Of a stretch of DNA of 64,000 bases, positions 24,007 to 38,050 are shown piece after piece (positions within the stretch are counted from its first letter, which is position 1; the number at the start of each line of letters is the position of its first letter). The stretch is from Coffea arabica (lineage: Eukaryota > Streptophyta > Magnoliopsida > Gentianales > Rubiaceae). A program made the position numbers and the translations under genes. The DNA is taken from positions 4,776,501 through 4,840,500 of the forward strand of contig NC_092317.1 of the NCBI RefSeq assembly GCF_036785885.1. The letters run 5' to 3'. Under the pieces are notes generated by a model. That model saw only the letters and a program-made list of their open reading frames with translations. It had not been told where the DNA came from and ran no database searches.

Positions 24007-25066
24007 AAGGTGAGATTTTAGGTTTAAGTGGGATGTTTTTGGTAGTATGCCTTTCGAGGAAAAAGAAGCACTTAATCTACATAATTGTTGCTTATGTAAA
24101 TCCCTAGTCCTAGCAGTCCACTTTGTGTAATACTACTCTATACATAATGAATAATGTGTAATGATTTATAAAGTAATTATGAATGTGTGATCAAACCCTA
24201 AAGAAATAAGACTCTCTTTTATTTTATTATATTGGCTTGTTCTCGATTACTTATTTTAACTAGATTCTGATTTTAAATAACTATTTTTTGTGATGTTTTC
24301 AATTGCTTTGTATGTTAACTATATACTTTTGAATAACTAAAAAAAATTAAAACCAATAGTCAATAAAATACAAGCTTTTTACTGATTCTGATTATTTCAG
24401 ATTTTATAAAATCAACAACAACCGACCGATAACAAGGCCTATGTTTCCATACTCCCTTTCTTGTTTAATAATAATATTAAGACTTGATATGGTGACATCA
24501 TTCGGAATTCTTTGCTCCTCATGATCCCTAGTGTTTCCCTTCTTACAGTTACTCTCTTTTCCTTTTTTTTTTTTAAAAAAAAAATTACTTTATAGCACTA
24601 GCACTAGGATTACTTTAACCCCCATCTCTTGCAAATAAAAACATAGCTCAAAACAAAGAGTCTTTTTATTTTATATATATATATATAATTAGCTCTCAAA
24701 ACAAAGAGAGTTAAAAGGCATAAGCGTCCAAATTCCAAAATAAAAATCAGATAAAACCCCACCCACCACAACCCCTCTGCTTGGGAGACTGCAAGTGCAA
24801 GCTTGGTCGCAACTCTCAAAGCTGCATTCTGTATCGAAAGTGCCAAAAATATTTCTCCTTTCTGTATACTACCCACAACCCCATAAACCGAAACACATGC
24901 TCCTCCTCTTCTTTCTCCATTCCCTCTCAAACCTTCTCCATTTCCTCCTCCACCCCACACTCCTCATTCAGTTTTTCTTCGGTTTTCCTCCCTTTTCCCC
25001 TCCTTGTATGATTTCTTGATCTGGGCTACAGCCATTCAAGAGAATTAATCACTTGCAGCTAAAAAG
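24007..25066 (+). promoter_or_regulatory. PIN1 promoter and leader region
   Basis: An AT-rich segment with a TA run (24673-24688) is followed by a long pyrimidine-rich stretch from about 24890 to 25015, typical of a plant 5' leader. A minimal upstream ORF (ATG ATT TCT TGA, 25008-25019) lies 47 bases before the PIN1 start codon. The transcription start cannot be fixed. Confidence 0.5.
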
Positions 25067-28000
25067 ATGATCACTTTAGTAGATTTCTACCATGTTATGA
25101 CTGCAGTTGTTCCGCTCTATGTGGCCATGATTTTAGCTTATGGCTCAGTGAAATGGTGGAAGATTTTCACTCCTGATCAGTGCTCAGGCATAAACAGATT
25201 TGTTGCACTTTTTGCAGTCCCTCTTCTTTCCTTCCACTTCATCTCCACCAACAATCCCTACACCATGAACCTCAGGTTCATTGCTGCCGACACACTTCAA
25301 AAGATCATCGTTTTCGCAGTTTTAGCTGTTTGGACTAAAGTCAGCAAAAGGGGCTGTTTGGAATGGACTATAACACTTTTTTCACTATCAACCCTACCCA
25401 ATACTCTTGTCATGGGCATTCCTTTGCTCAAGGGAATGTACGGAGAGTTTTCCGGGAGTTTGATGGTGCAAATAGTTGTACTTCAGTGCATCATTTGGTA
25501 CACTCTGATGCTCTTCATGTTCGAGTACAGAGGGGCAAAAATGTTGATTTCTGAGCAGTTTCCAGATACTGCAGGCTCAATTGTTTCAATTCATGTTGAT
25601 TCTGATGTCATGTCACTTGATGGAAGGCAGCCTCTCGAGACAGAAGCTGAGATTAAAGAAGATGGGAAGTTACATATAACTGTGAGAAAATCAAATGCTT
25701 CCAGGTCAGATATCTTCTCGAGAAGGTCACAGGGCTTATCATCAACCACTCCAAGACCATCAAACTTGACCAATGCTGAGATATACTCTTTACAGTCTTC
25801 CCGAAATCCAACACCAAGAGGGTCCAGCTTTAACCACACAGATTTTTATTCTATGGTAGCTGGCGGAAGGAACTCGAACTTTGGTGCAAATGATGTTTAT
25901 GGGCTTTCTGCATCAAGGGGGCCAACTCCAAGGCCTTCAAACTATGAGGAAGAAAGCGGTAATAACATGAATAAGTCCAGGTTCCACTACCCTGCTGCAC
26001 CGGGGAACACTGCTCATTATCCAGCTCCTAATCCTGGAATGTTTTCACCTACTGGCTCAAAAGTAATGGGGGCTAACGCAGCAGCCAAGAAGCCTAATGG
26101 ACAACACAAGGAAGAAGGTGCCAAGGATCTCCACATGTTTGTTTGGAGTTCAAGTGCTTCTCCTGTTTCAGACGTCTTTGGTGGCCATGACTACGGAGCT
26201 TTGGACCAACCTTCCAAAGAAGTTAGAGTTGCAGTGTCTCCAGGAAAAGGTAAATTCAAATTCTCCTCCCAAGTCCTCGATACTTTTTTTTTTTTTTTGG
26301 GAAGAAAACGTTAGTATTTGTTGTTTTGAATGCTAATTTAGTTATTTAAATATATATTGTGATCATAATTGGATTTTCAGTGGAGGGTCATAGAGATAAT
26401 CAAGAAGATTACATGGAAAGAGAAGATTTCGGCTTTGGAAACAAAGGTATGGATAACAACAATGATGATGAGAAAATGGGAGATAAACAAGTCAAAGCAA
26501 TGCCTCCAACAAGCGTGATGACAAGGCTGATATTAATTATGGTATGGAGGAAACTCATCAGGAACCCAAACACTTACTCCAGCTTAATTGGGATCATATG
26601 GGCTCTTGTTTCATACAGGTTTGTGTCACTATCAACTCCTCATTCTTCGCGGGGTTCACCCAAATCTTGAACAACCAATTGTTTTTATTGTGGTATATAA
26701 TACTAGTGCTAAATTTACTTTTCACATTGTAAAGCTAACTAACGTGTTCTTTTGGCTGTTATTCTTGTGAAATGTTTTCTCCATTGCTTTCAGGTGGAAT
26801 GTTGAGATGCCTGCAATCGTAGCAAAGTCCATTGCTATCCTGTCTGATGCTGGACTTGGCATGGCCATGTTTAGTCTAGGTTAGTACTACTGCTACTACT
26901 ATCACCACTTAAATTCTTCAATCTTCTTAATCAAGTTAGCTACTGGTACCGATTTTTTCCTTTGCCCATTCGGGATAATGATTAGTAAATATTAACTTTA
27001 GACTAACAAAAATTGGTTTTAAAATCAGAAAGCACGCTAAAGCAAAGCGAAACCAACAGTATGGTCATCATAGCATGTCTGCTTCTTTAGACAACTTTTT
27101 CTCTGGCAAAATTGTTCAGTACTCAATATTCATTCTCCCCTCAAATCCCTTTTTTAAGCGTGCCATGATTGTAACCATCCAGAGAGAGATCATAGAAGCA
27201 GTACTAACAGTACTAGCAGTAGCAGTAATGGTGTGCTTTGTAGTGGTAGTGATGATGAAAGGTCTATGAAAGACGTTTTCTCTTTTGTTGTGGCTGAGTA
27301 GTAAGTCTGTGAGAGACTGACAAAGTTTTTTTAGTTGGTGGTGGTAGTAGTGATGGAAGGCAAATTGATTGATGACAGGTCTGTTCATGGCTTTGCAACC
27401 GAGGATCATAGCATGTGGGAATTCCATTGCAGCTTTTGCAATGGCCGTGAGATTCCTTACAGGTCCAGCTGTCATGGCAGCTGCTTCCATTGCTGTTGGG
27501 CTTCGTGGAGTTCTCTTACATGTTGCTATTGTACAGGTCATCTCACAATCTCCACCCTCTCCTTTTTCTTTTACTGCTACTATCCTTTTTTTTTTGCCCT
27601 TTCCCTTTCTTTCTTTACGATATTGTATATATGTATGAATTTTGTCCCATGGAGCAGTAGTATCTCCTACTAGTACATATGTACATGTTTATTTAAACTT
27701 GTTGTTCTGCAAAATTTCTCCCCAAAAAATATAAGAACACACGTGTCTTTTTGTCTCCTAAGTTGCAACTTGACTAATGAAAACTGGAAAGGACCAATCA
27801 TCAAGCTTACTAATTTCAACATAAATAAAAGGATTAATCTTTTCTACACTAACAATATATACACTATCAATATCAACGTTAGATGAATGACAACTGTATC
27901 ATGAATTCAATGACGACAGAGTATACACTATCAGTGTATATAATATTTACTCTAAATAAAAATCCCCTTTGCCTTACAAATAAAATGTGCTGCTACAACT

Positions 28001-28862
28001 ATTTTTCTCTCTTAATTTCATCTATACAACAAAAGGCTGAATACCATAAGATCCTTGCAACTAGCTAGGCTACTGTGGCAACATGTTAGTGAGTTTGTAA
28101 ATTGGAAATTGACATTATTAATTGTTGCTCGACTTACATTTAGAACAAAGAGGTATCACAAATTGAGGCTACTAATTTGTGCACAAAAGTGTGTGCAATT
28201 AACTCTCTAGTTCGAAGGGTTGCATTTGCACTCGACCCTTTTGATATTTAATGCTGCTAGTATATATGAATGAAGTGATCAAATGAGGGTTGAGGACATC
28301 TTTTTAAAAAATTGGTAGCACATGTCAATCAACACATGAATCCAACTTAGTCATTCTTGAATAAAATATTTCTTGATTGTTGGGAGACTAGAAGCACAAT
28401 TAATAATAGTGGAATAGTAACAAAGTTTGCATTTTTATAATGAATTCAAAAAGGATGTTTGAGACAATAATTTTTTTTTTTCTATATTATTCCTACAATA
28501 TTCTGATTTTATTTCAATGGTCAGAACGCAAACAAGTAGTATTCAAGTACTAACAAGATTATTGCCATTTTTGGGTTTGGATGATTGGCGTACAAAAAAT
28601 AACAGGCAGCACTACCTCAAGGAATTGTTCCTTTTGTCTTCGCTAAGGAGTACAACGTACACCCTGATATTCTTAGCACAGCGTAAGCATAAATTTTTTT
28701 TTTTTTTTTTTTAGAGCACAAAACATTGTCCAATTGCTTTGACATTATGGATTTCTGAATATTCTTATTTATTTCCTGGATGACTACAATTGCAGCGTCA
28801 TATTTGGGATGTTGATTGCTTTGCCTATAACACTTGTATACTACATTTTGATGGGGCTATGA
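25067..28862 (+). CDS. PIN1: PIN1-type auxin efflux carrier
   Basis: Exons 25067-26249, 26381-26618, 26794-26879, 27379-27536, 28606-28682 and 28796-28862 give 602 residues, usual for long-loop PINs. Five membrane segments span about residues 7-160, a hydrophilic loop about 161-440, and the C-terminal bundle about 442-602 (from [19 protein letters not shown]). The protein exports auxin across the plasma membrane and directs polar transport. The loop has three TPRxS phosphosites (Ser232, Ser253, Ser291), equivalent to the PINOID/D6PK sites of Arabidopsis PIN1. [13 protein letters not shown] and [10 protein letters not shown] fit the PIN1 clade rather than PIN3/4/7. The six-exon structure is the common one. 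The last residues are YYILMGL, with Met where Leu is usual. An alternative stop in intron 1 would give a truncated 415-residue product, which I regard as unspliced read-through. Confidence 0.95.
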
Positions 28863-29642
28863 AGCAAAGGACGTTGATTTAGCTTATATTATTTGAAGAT
28901 CCTTCAAGAGCTAATGACAGATGCAGTAGATTTATTAGCTCAATTAGTTTAGCAGTTCTAAAATATTGAACAGCATGGATGGATGGATGGAGTCCAGAGA
29001 AGAAAAACCCACTTTGTAGACAATGGATTATCTCTTGTAGCAAATTAAGTTGTAAAATCTTCATGTTTGTAGACAATTATTCAGAAGGAAAAGAATTCTC
29101 CAGTTTAGTATGCTAACATAAGAATTCTCTCATCATTAATTTTTGCACTTATGATTGCTCAAGGGAAGTAATACTACAAACACTTGGAATAAATTTTAAA
29201 AAAAAAAATGCCTCTAGTTGACATCAAGATTGAAGAACAAAGAATTTCAGGTTTAACTTCTGAAACACGAAATTAATGTAATTCTACTATTGGCTAATTT
29301 CGTATAAACAAATGAAAAAACTCCAAGAAAATCTCTCGTTCAAGAAGAAGAAATGGTAAAAATAAAAAATTCTTCTTTGACAAAAAGAACGGTTGATGTG
29401 ACAATGGCCCCCTCATTGCGGCAATATTCCACTCCTGACTGCGGCAATTTTATGCCTTCAAGGTTCGAGAAGCTGGCAATCATATAGTTCGCATGGTATA
29501 CTGAGTTGTGAAAAAGTTGGATCGCAGGAATGATTTCACATTCCACAAAACTGACTTCTCAAAGAAAAAATGAATGATTTCATCAAGAGGGTGAAAACAA
29601 TTGTTGGACAAATGAAGATTCCTTCTCTTTAAAGATATGCCC

Positions 29643-29673
29643 TTTTTTTTTTTTTTTGGGGGGGGGGGGGGGG
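29643..29673. repeat. Homopolymer junction: about 15 T followed by about 16 G
   Basis: Two long homopolymers abut directly. The exact lengths are uncertain, because such tracts are often misread in sequencing. Confidence 0.8.
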
Positions 29674-32600
29674 CGCTAGAATGTTGAGGGGCATTTCAAT
29701 TGAAATTATCAAGAGTTAGTTAGCTATAAGCCTATACTGCAATTCTTATTTTGGTCTTTGAACTAAAATTTGAGACACTTTGCTTCCTAAAGTCTTAACT
29801 CGTCTCACTTTAATTCAATCGTTAATGGAACCTACAAAACTAATTTATAAAATGATTTAACTCCCCTTCATGGAATATTCTAATTTCAGTAACTAGGTAA
29901 ACCAATAGTAACTTTTTTCGTGCATTGCATTAATAATAGTTTGATCCATCTCATACAATTAGCTATTTTTCACATTGACCTCTTAAGATATTCCCCAATT
30001 TTGAAATACTTTTTACGTCCCTGGAGTAGGAAGATGCATTCACATCACAAGCATGCAAAGGCTTCATTGAAAAAAGAGAAGAGAAAAAAAAAAGGGTGGT
30101 TGATGTTACAAAAGCATTTTAACTATTTAAGCATTTTTAGATTTCACCTTTTTCATCACTTAACAAGCAATTCAACATATTGGGATTTAAACGTTTTGTT
30201 TCCCATGCGTGCCATTACGACTTTTGGTGGCCAGAGAAAAAAAAATATAGAAAGAAAGATAGAAAGAATTCCAATCCTTTCGTGCCAGCCATTTTGGAAG
30301 CAAAAATATTCTATTAGGTATTGCCTCGTTATCACGCAAATCCTGTCCACCAGGAGTAAGCAGAAGAAGCATAAAAATGTAAGAAAAAACATGATGCATA
30401 TGTTCTTCATCTAATTTCATGGTTGGCTACTACGTACACAAATTCTAGGCCTTACAAAATCAAGCAGGAAACTGTTAATTTGCTTAAGGATTGTCTTAGA
30501 AGTCATGTACTAATAGTAGACACGTACTAGCTAGCAGACTTCTATGTTAATGAAATGCAGCATCGAAATGAATGTTACATGCAGCATTTGTTTCTGTTCT
30601 GATAAAATGAATGTCATGTAGTCACAACCATATTCTTGGAAGAATTCAATTCAATTAGCTAGTGAAGTGATCGCACCTTGATTGGACTGCTTTTGATTGC
30701 ACTATTAACGAGCTAAATCAAGTTTACCAAATCCATTGCTTAGGGCTAATCTTGATTGATTTACATGCATGCATTATAAACTCATACCAAGAATCATTTT
30801 TGCATGACTCTAGCTAGCTAGGGTTTCTTTGGATGGTTTAGCAAGAGGCAATTAATTACTTATTTCATGTTTGCATTTATTTAAAGCTATAGAGATCTGG
30901 CAAATCAATTTACAACCAAACCAACCAAAAAGTATCGATATTAAGTGATCATATACGAAAACTAGATATTTATGCATAGTGCATTCTTGTGTCACAACCT
31001 AAAAGTCTCTAGCTAGCACCATACATCGGGTAGGCCTACTATTGAGGAAGGCAAAGGATGGAAATTAATGGCATCACAACTAAACTACAAAAGATAATGC
31101 CTCCATGCAACGCAACAACGCTTCCATGCCTTTGTCAGAAATAAAATTCGCCATTACGAAACTTTCCTACGCCTTATGGATGGCTTCCAAGAAAACAAGC
31201 ATGTTCACTTGTTCTGCCCCCACAATGGATATGATGCCACTCTAGATTCCAATCTCCACCGAAAGCCAAATTCTTTCGTCTGATTTTTTTCTCAAAAAAC
31301 TTTTGGTTGAATGCTTAGGACAATACAACTCATTAGGGGAATAAGTAATTAAGGGTATTGGCCTTTTGCCTCCCTAGGCCTAGTGCATTTGTAGTATATT
31401 CCGATTTGTGACAACAAACTTGTGTTTAGCTAAAGATGAAAGTAGCAGAAAGTCATCAGCTTCACGTAATTGTGCTATTTGGTCGTCTATAATTTCCACC
31501 CAAAACAAGAAAGAAAATGGTCCCAAGAGGCGTGAATGCTTTTATCATTTGTATATATTCCAGCGTCTTATAAAAATTTTCATTATGACAAGCATAGTGT
31601 TCTCTTTGAGGTAACGTCTGAAACGTTAATTAATTAATGGCTTGTATCAGATATGATAGCGGCTTGATGCGGGCTTTTGTGGTTCGTCATCTTCAAGTTG
31701 GCCGTTTTCTATGACCGAATCAAGGGATCATATATATGATAACTTCATTGACAACTTTTCTCCTAGCTCGATCGTTTAAGCATAATGCCAGACTTGACTA
31801 TTGAAGTTTGTCACCCGGAACGCCTCCCTCCTCAATGTTGATGTTGCAGAAATTTAATTTCTTGCTATGCAGACAATGCGGGGGTCATTTCTGCAAGCGC
31901 ACAATAGCATTCTATAACTTCTTGTACTGAATGATCCTTGGGGAGAAATTCAGAGAATAGGACTAAACATGATTCTCTATGAGTTACATGAATGTCCTTT
32001 CAATGTTTTAGCAATGAATGTATATGTGCGTGTAACCTGTTACACATTCCTTAATGCTAGTGCATCATAAGTACCATAACAAGTTTGGTTACTTGGTGGT
32101 CTTCATTTTTTTCCTAGTCCTGAAATATGCATTCACAATCCTAGAATCACCCTGAATTGCTAGTTTTGTGGGGGAAAAAAAAATCTTTTGGATCTTTCAT
32201 AAATACTGTCTTAACACATTTCTGAACCATCTTTTTAATTTAGATATATGACATTTCAAAACGTTGTTACATTATTATTTGGATTGATCTTTTTTGTCCA
32301 TTGACAATGATGCATTAGCGAGTTTTGATGCATGATATATATGTAAAATTTGAATTTGAACTCTAAATTTTGCACTTGTATTAACCTAGTATAGAAAAAT
32401 TTTATCCAAAATTCATTTTTTATAGAAACTTTCAAACTTTCCAAAAAATTGATAACTTTTTTATACACTGTCAGTGTATATTTTTTTCTTATACTAGCAG
32501 ATTTAAATCGTGTCACATAATATAAATTTAAATTATGCACATGTAATATATATTCAAAACTGTTAATACAAAAAAAAATCACTACAACGTGAATGCATAA

Positions 32601-33449
32601 ATAGTTAATAAAAATATCCAAACGGACTAAAAAATCTTCTATGAAGGAAGGAGAAAAGAACAATAGTACAAATATCTCAAATAATATTTCGCTGGCATCA
32701 TAAACACATTTCTCAACCCACCTTTTTATATTCCCAATTACCTTTTTATCTCACATACATCACATCACAAAAAGTGCTACAGTAATTATTCCAAATAATA
32801 TTTCAAATAATACAATATCCAAACAAACTAAGTACTACTCCATGGAGTATTATTTAGTAATATGGACGAGCCAAGCAGCCACGACATGCTGCACCTCTAA
32901 ATTACAGGCGTGTCCTGCTTAGGTTGAAGAGACGATTTGGACTTGACAGGCTAATTAACAACAGCAGCAGACTAGTAGCTAGCACTTAGCGGGGGATGTA
33001 TGAAGAATGAAATGGGGGGTGTGCACGCACTTGTATGCATGAAAGAAAGAAGATGAAAACTAAAGTAATTACTATCGACATGGGGGAGGGAGGGGGGGGG
33101 GGCGCTGGGGAACTGGATGGAGGGATAATACAGACAGAATACCAAAGAAAGCTCCAAAATGTGGTAAAGGGGTAAAGCAGGCAACGTCAGAGTTGTCTTT
33201 ATCGCATGGGTGCAGCCAGCAGCTCACCCTTGAGACTTGAGAGAGATCATGTCTCCCACTAACTTTTGTTGGGTCGGCCGTTCCCAAGACAATCTTTTAT
33301 GCCTTTGTCCCTTACTCCACGCTTACACCAACTTAGCACGGTGTATCCATTACTATTTATCATTGCTAATGTACCAATTGGGATACTAAAGAGAAGTATA
33401 GGATATATTAGGATGATAGACGTAATTATTTATGCAATAACTCAATTTT

Positions 33450-33471
33450 CATATATATATATATATATATA
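33450..33471. repeat. AT microsatellite
   Basis: About eleven AT units in the PIN1-PEAMT spacer. Confidence 0.75.
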
Positions 33472-35678
33472 TGTCGTGTATTTAATGATGATAGTATATA
33501 TAATATTAATTCATAAGTTTATAATAATAATAACTGTATATTTTCTAAATTCGATTGTAATTATTGAGTTTACACGACGTATAATTCTTATTGTGCACTG
33601 GATTCTAGAATCACACCTCGTAGAGACATGTCATCTGTTCTGTTTATGTATAACTAAGGCTCAAGTGCTCGAGAAATAATCAGTTAAAATTAAGGACGTA
33701 TTTTTAGTTGCTCTAGACTAAATTTTGATTTTCATTGGGATTGAATTTGTTCCTTGATGAACTAAATCATGAGCCCAGTTAGATTATGTCGAGAAAAGCA
33801 TATGAATTTTGCAAACATTAATTTGTGTATTAAAACTACCTCATTGATAATGGCCTTGCCACTATATTGTTGGGAACAGAAAAAAGAAAGGCCTACATAC
33901 ATACACACAGTCACACACTATAAAAGCCTACGTACATACACGCAGTCACACGCTATCCTCTGTATATGCGAGTCAGATGTGTGCATGTCTGCTTGTTTCG
34001 TCGGTAATCTAAGATTCCCATCCAAAGCTCTTTGAATATGCTAAGAAAAATCCATGGCTAATGTTGCCTTTTCTGAGGCTTTTTGTACTCTTCTTTCTCG
34101 AAGGCTTTTATAGCCCTTTGCTATTCTTCTCTTTTCTCTCTCAGCAACACATACAAAGAACGAGGGCTGCAGACTAAAAACTGCACGTGGGGAGCCAGTT
34201 GATAGATAATAAGGCAATATGCATTCAGGTTTCAATGCATAAAAATCCAACTTGATCACACACACACACACTAGTAGAATCTTAGGAGAAAAGGACGTCG
34301 AATCATAAATCTTCCCAGCCCTCCCCTCGTACGAATATGATGATGAGGACCCACTCGAGAATGGTAGAGGTTTTCTTTTTCTTTGTCTTTTGATTGATTA
34401 GTATTCTCCATGGATTGCCTTAATTGACTTTTAATTGGTTAATCTTCTACGGAAAGTATCCATTGTTTGCAATTAATCTTTTCAGATATGGGATCATTAA
34501 GCATGACAGATACGACGATGTTCAACCGTAAAGTAAGACTATGCGGAAAAGTAACAGGAAGATTATTTCAAGAACCAAATTCACTTTTGGCACAAACATT
34601 GAATTTGTTTTCTTGGTTGTTGATGGTTGTGCTGGACCCCCCATAATTAATTGGTGACCAGGGAAACTTATCAGTTACTACCAAAATTTGGTCACATCAT
34701 CAGTTAACCAGGTTTTTATTGTTTGTATTTAAGTTTTCACTGTTTGGACTTTCCAAATGCAAATTAAGTACAAATTTGATCATTAAAATGCTCAGATTAT
34801 GGTTTGTGTTTAAAAGGGTTAAAAGCTTCAACACTTGAGCCCGGCCCCAATCCCCAAATCGTGGTTTAATCATGTTGTAGTTGAGTATTAACTAGTTCGT
34901 CCAGAATTGTTTATTATAAGTCATTTTATGCGACTATATAAATATATATAGAGTTCGTTAATCTACATGGTTAACTAGTTTCAATCATCCCATTAGCCTC
35001 TTTCCAAAACCCTTCAATGGTTTTTGGCTTTTGAGTTAAGAAACTTTCCCAATTTGAAAACAGGAAATGATTAAGATGCTTTTCGACATTGAAATAATAT
35101 GTTGAAGCATGAGAGCAACAGCCACTACGTACGTTAATTCCATTGTACTAAGAAACTGTTGCATGGCCCTGCAACGTTAGTGCTGCATCGATCATTCTTC
35201 TTCCTCTCCAAGTATCAGATGTAACTACTGCAAGCATATAAATAATGCGCCCCAGTGAAGATCACACCAAACTCCATTGAGAGAGTATCAAATTGCTCAT
35301 TCATGACCCACTTGTTCCACACACCTGCACACCCACAAACGATATATATATATACATATATATACATATGCATGTCAAATTAATACATTCACGATTAAAA
35401 CTTGTAGATGTTGTTGAAATAAAGAGAGACAGACTAGAAGATGAAAGGTCGATGGAGAGATCAATCATTTGAGCATATTGAACCCCACATTCGAAGCAGC
35501 TTTGAGCACAACATAGACATACACCTTGCTGTCTAGTCTCTCAAGTGCTACTAATGCAGCTTCTTAACATAATAAGATTAGTTAATGTTGTTTGCAGCTT
35601 GAATAGTGTTTGAGGATTTCATGGATTATGAGCGGTGGAGTCCTTTCAATACTCTAGACTAGTGAAGTGGGGGCACGT

Positions 35679-35826
35679 GTTTGGACGGTCATTTTTCAAC
35701 CAAAAATTTTTACGTTTTTCATGAACACGTTTTTTAAATCATCTTTTTACCTTACATACATACATTAAATCATGGCAGTACGTACATTTTTCTGCAAAAA
35801 ACTCCAGAATCAACAATCCAAATGGG
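35679..35826. mobile_element. MITE of the GTTTGGA family, diverged
   Basis: Starts GTTTGGACGGTCATTTTTC and ends AATCAACAATCCAAATGGGC. The interior matches sister copies (TTTTTCATGAACACGTTTTT, then CCTTACATACATACATTAAATC). It is about 148 bp with weak inverted ends. Confidence 0.5.
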
Positions 35827-37009
35827 CTCTTAATTTTCTTGAATTTGTTGACTTCATCAAACACAAAGTGAGTTACGAACTAGTGTTGTTACATCATTTT
35901 ATAGTTTAGCTAGTGAGTAATCAGTATAGTGACAAAAAGAAAAATTAGAGAAAATAAGTTGAAGCATCTAACAACCAAACGACTTAGGCAAATTATCCAA
36001 GTTACACTCATTCAAACCCATGTATCAAAATAACAAAGAGTTATTGGGCAATTCGGGGTTACAAGCAAGAAAGAACCTCAGGATGAAAGAAGCAAAGAAC
36101 CGTAACCAAAATTGCTATATGCTGATTATGCACTCAGATAAAATTGATTGTTGGCTAGCTACATAAGAACTTTATTGTCTTTTTCTTGTTTGCTCGAAAT
36201 TAAAAAAAAAAAAAAAAAAGAAGAGAGAGAAACAACTCAGTGGTTACCTTCTGCAAATGCCAAGTGATTGATTAGTGGATGATTTTACATGGACTTGGTC
36301 CAATATTAATTTGATGATTATCCTTACAGGTTAGCTTGGTTCATTGCCTCATTTTGGACCACAGTCTGCCTCCATAACCCATCATGTCGTACCTGATGGT
36401 ATAGTGCAATTGAACCTTTGCAGTTTCATCGGAGCGGATCAAGCCCAAATACGCTCCAATTGAGCTTTAAGAAAATTTCTAGGGCTAATTAATGAAACAA
36501 CGGTGAAGAGACACCATAGTGTCCGGACAAGAAAGAAAGTCCAATGTACTGCACGAATTACTAGGACAGGCCCAATAATCTTGTTGGTAATCCATAATCC
36601 ATGAAGAGCCCGCTTGACTAGTAGACGTAGACTTGTAATTTTCCATTTCCTTGTATCTAAGGATGCAGAAGACTCAAACTACACATCTCGGGAGTAGTTC
36701 GGTCAACAGGCCAAATTAAGTTTGGTTGACGCTGTTGATTGAGCTTACGTTGAGTTTAAACTACCCTTTGAGCTCACGAGTTAAGTTCAAACATCAAATT
36801 CTAGTACTTGAATGCTCAACAAACTCATTCAAAAGGTTGCTTTTTTTAATTAAATTATTAATATTACAAAATTGCTCTTTTAGAAACGTTATTTATGAGA
36901 TTTGCTAAAGAAATTAGAACAACTAATCGAGCTCGAGTTCGATAGACTTGACAACTATTTTGAATCTTTTTGAGTCGAGTTCAATCTCTAACTTTTAGGC
37001 TCTTTCAAG

Positions 37010-37681
37010 CAGTGTTGTTGAAGCCGAACCAAATCGATCGGTCTGATTGATTTGACCGTGAATCGACCTTCTTCCCGATTTGGCTAGTAATACAAAACCA
37101 TTTTGATTAAAAAAAAAATCAGTCAAAATCAACGAAACCAATTACCCAATTTAACTGATTGGCTCGATTTTCAAATATTCTTTTTTGTTTTTCCCCAAAG
37201 ATAATTTGAGTTACCTTAATTATAAAACTTTAATTTATTAATAGGAATAAAAAAATGCTACCCACTTAGTGTAAATGCCAAAAATCACTCGCTTCCCCTA
37301 AATAATTTCTAAATCAAGAAGTTTTCATCTCTATCCCTATCACCTTATCAATTTAGCATCAGTGATTCCAACTTACATTAATTTGTTTTAAATTAGTTTT
37401 TCAAGTAATTTTAGAGAATGGACATATGCTAGTCATGAATTTATATTTTAATTTTTAGACGTATATTTGATTGCAATTCTAATATTTTTGAAATATTTTG
37501 TATGATTGGCCGAATATGACCAAGAATACTTCCAATATTTTTGAAATTTATAAAAATAAAATAATTATGACATCATACTGACGTCGACGAGTTTATTAGA
37601 ACGGTCCGACTGATTCAACCAGTTAACCCTTGATCAAATAATTTAACCGAGTCGTTATCCAGTTTGAATTTAACAACATTG
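37010..37681. mobile_element. Mutator-like non-autonomous element, probable
   Basis: Ends are CAGTGTTGTTGAAGCCGAAC and, inverted, CAATGTTGTTAAATTCAAAC. Sub-terminal parts carry GATCGGTCTGATTGATTTGACC and GGTCCGACTGATTCAACCAG type motifs, like the better-preserved element at 53929-54667. The flanks CTTTCAAG and CTTTCGAA only weakly suggest a duplication. It interrupts a region rich in GAGCTCGAGTTCGA-type motifs (36720-37000 and 37682-37790), probably an older repeat. Confidence 0.5.
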
Positions 37682-38050
37682 CTTTCGAACTTGAGTACCC
37701 CTTCCGGTCATTGAGTTCGAGCTTGGGTATAATCCTCGAGCATGAGATACTCGGGTTCCATTCGACTTGAGCACACTCCTACACGTATCCCATCGTGTGT
37801 AGACTTCGATCAGGTGGGAATTTGTGATATCTAAGCTGGAATTTGAAGTAGAACAGGCTTGAATCGACATGGTCTTTCTGGGATTTGATTTGTATCACAT
37901 TTTTACCTTAAATCTCATGGTGTTGGGACCCCGGAACTTGTCAAAAGTCCTTCCTACACACGGGTTGCTCTAAGTAAATTTCAGTGGTCCGCCTCAAAGT
38001 ATGCAATAAAGGACTGAAGCCTCACGCCCATGACATCATCTACCCATAAT

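Larger units (their letters stand above)
28863..35676. other. Long intergenic region, left part, no gene recognised
   Basis: AT-rich DNA with scattered simple repeats: a T/G homopolymer junction near 29643-29673, an AT run near 33450-33471 and CA runs near 34258-34271. Frames of up to 164 codons occur (for example 29920-30414), but they are rich in Lys, Ile and Phe codons, lack recognisable domains and look accidental. Small palindromic stretches around TACACTGTCAGTGTATA (27920-27945, inside the PIN1 gene, and 32463-32480) suggest another small repeat family. Confidence 0.6.

Noticed and set aside
26250-26314. Extension of PIN1 exon 1 into intron 1, giving a 415-residue protein
   Set aside because: A good GT donor at 26250 and matching acceptor at 26380 restore the full PIN1 sequence. 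The extension is intron read-through.
29920-30414. 164-codon frame in the long PIN1-PEAMT spacer
   Set aside because: Lys-, His- and Phe-rich AT-biased codons, no domain and a competing frame on the other strand. It looks accidental.
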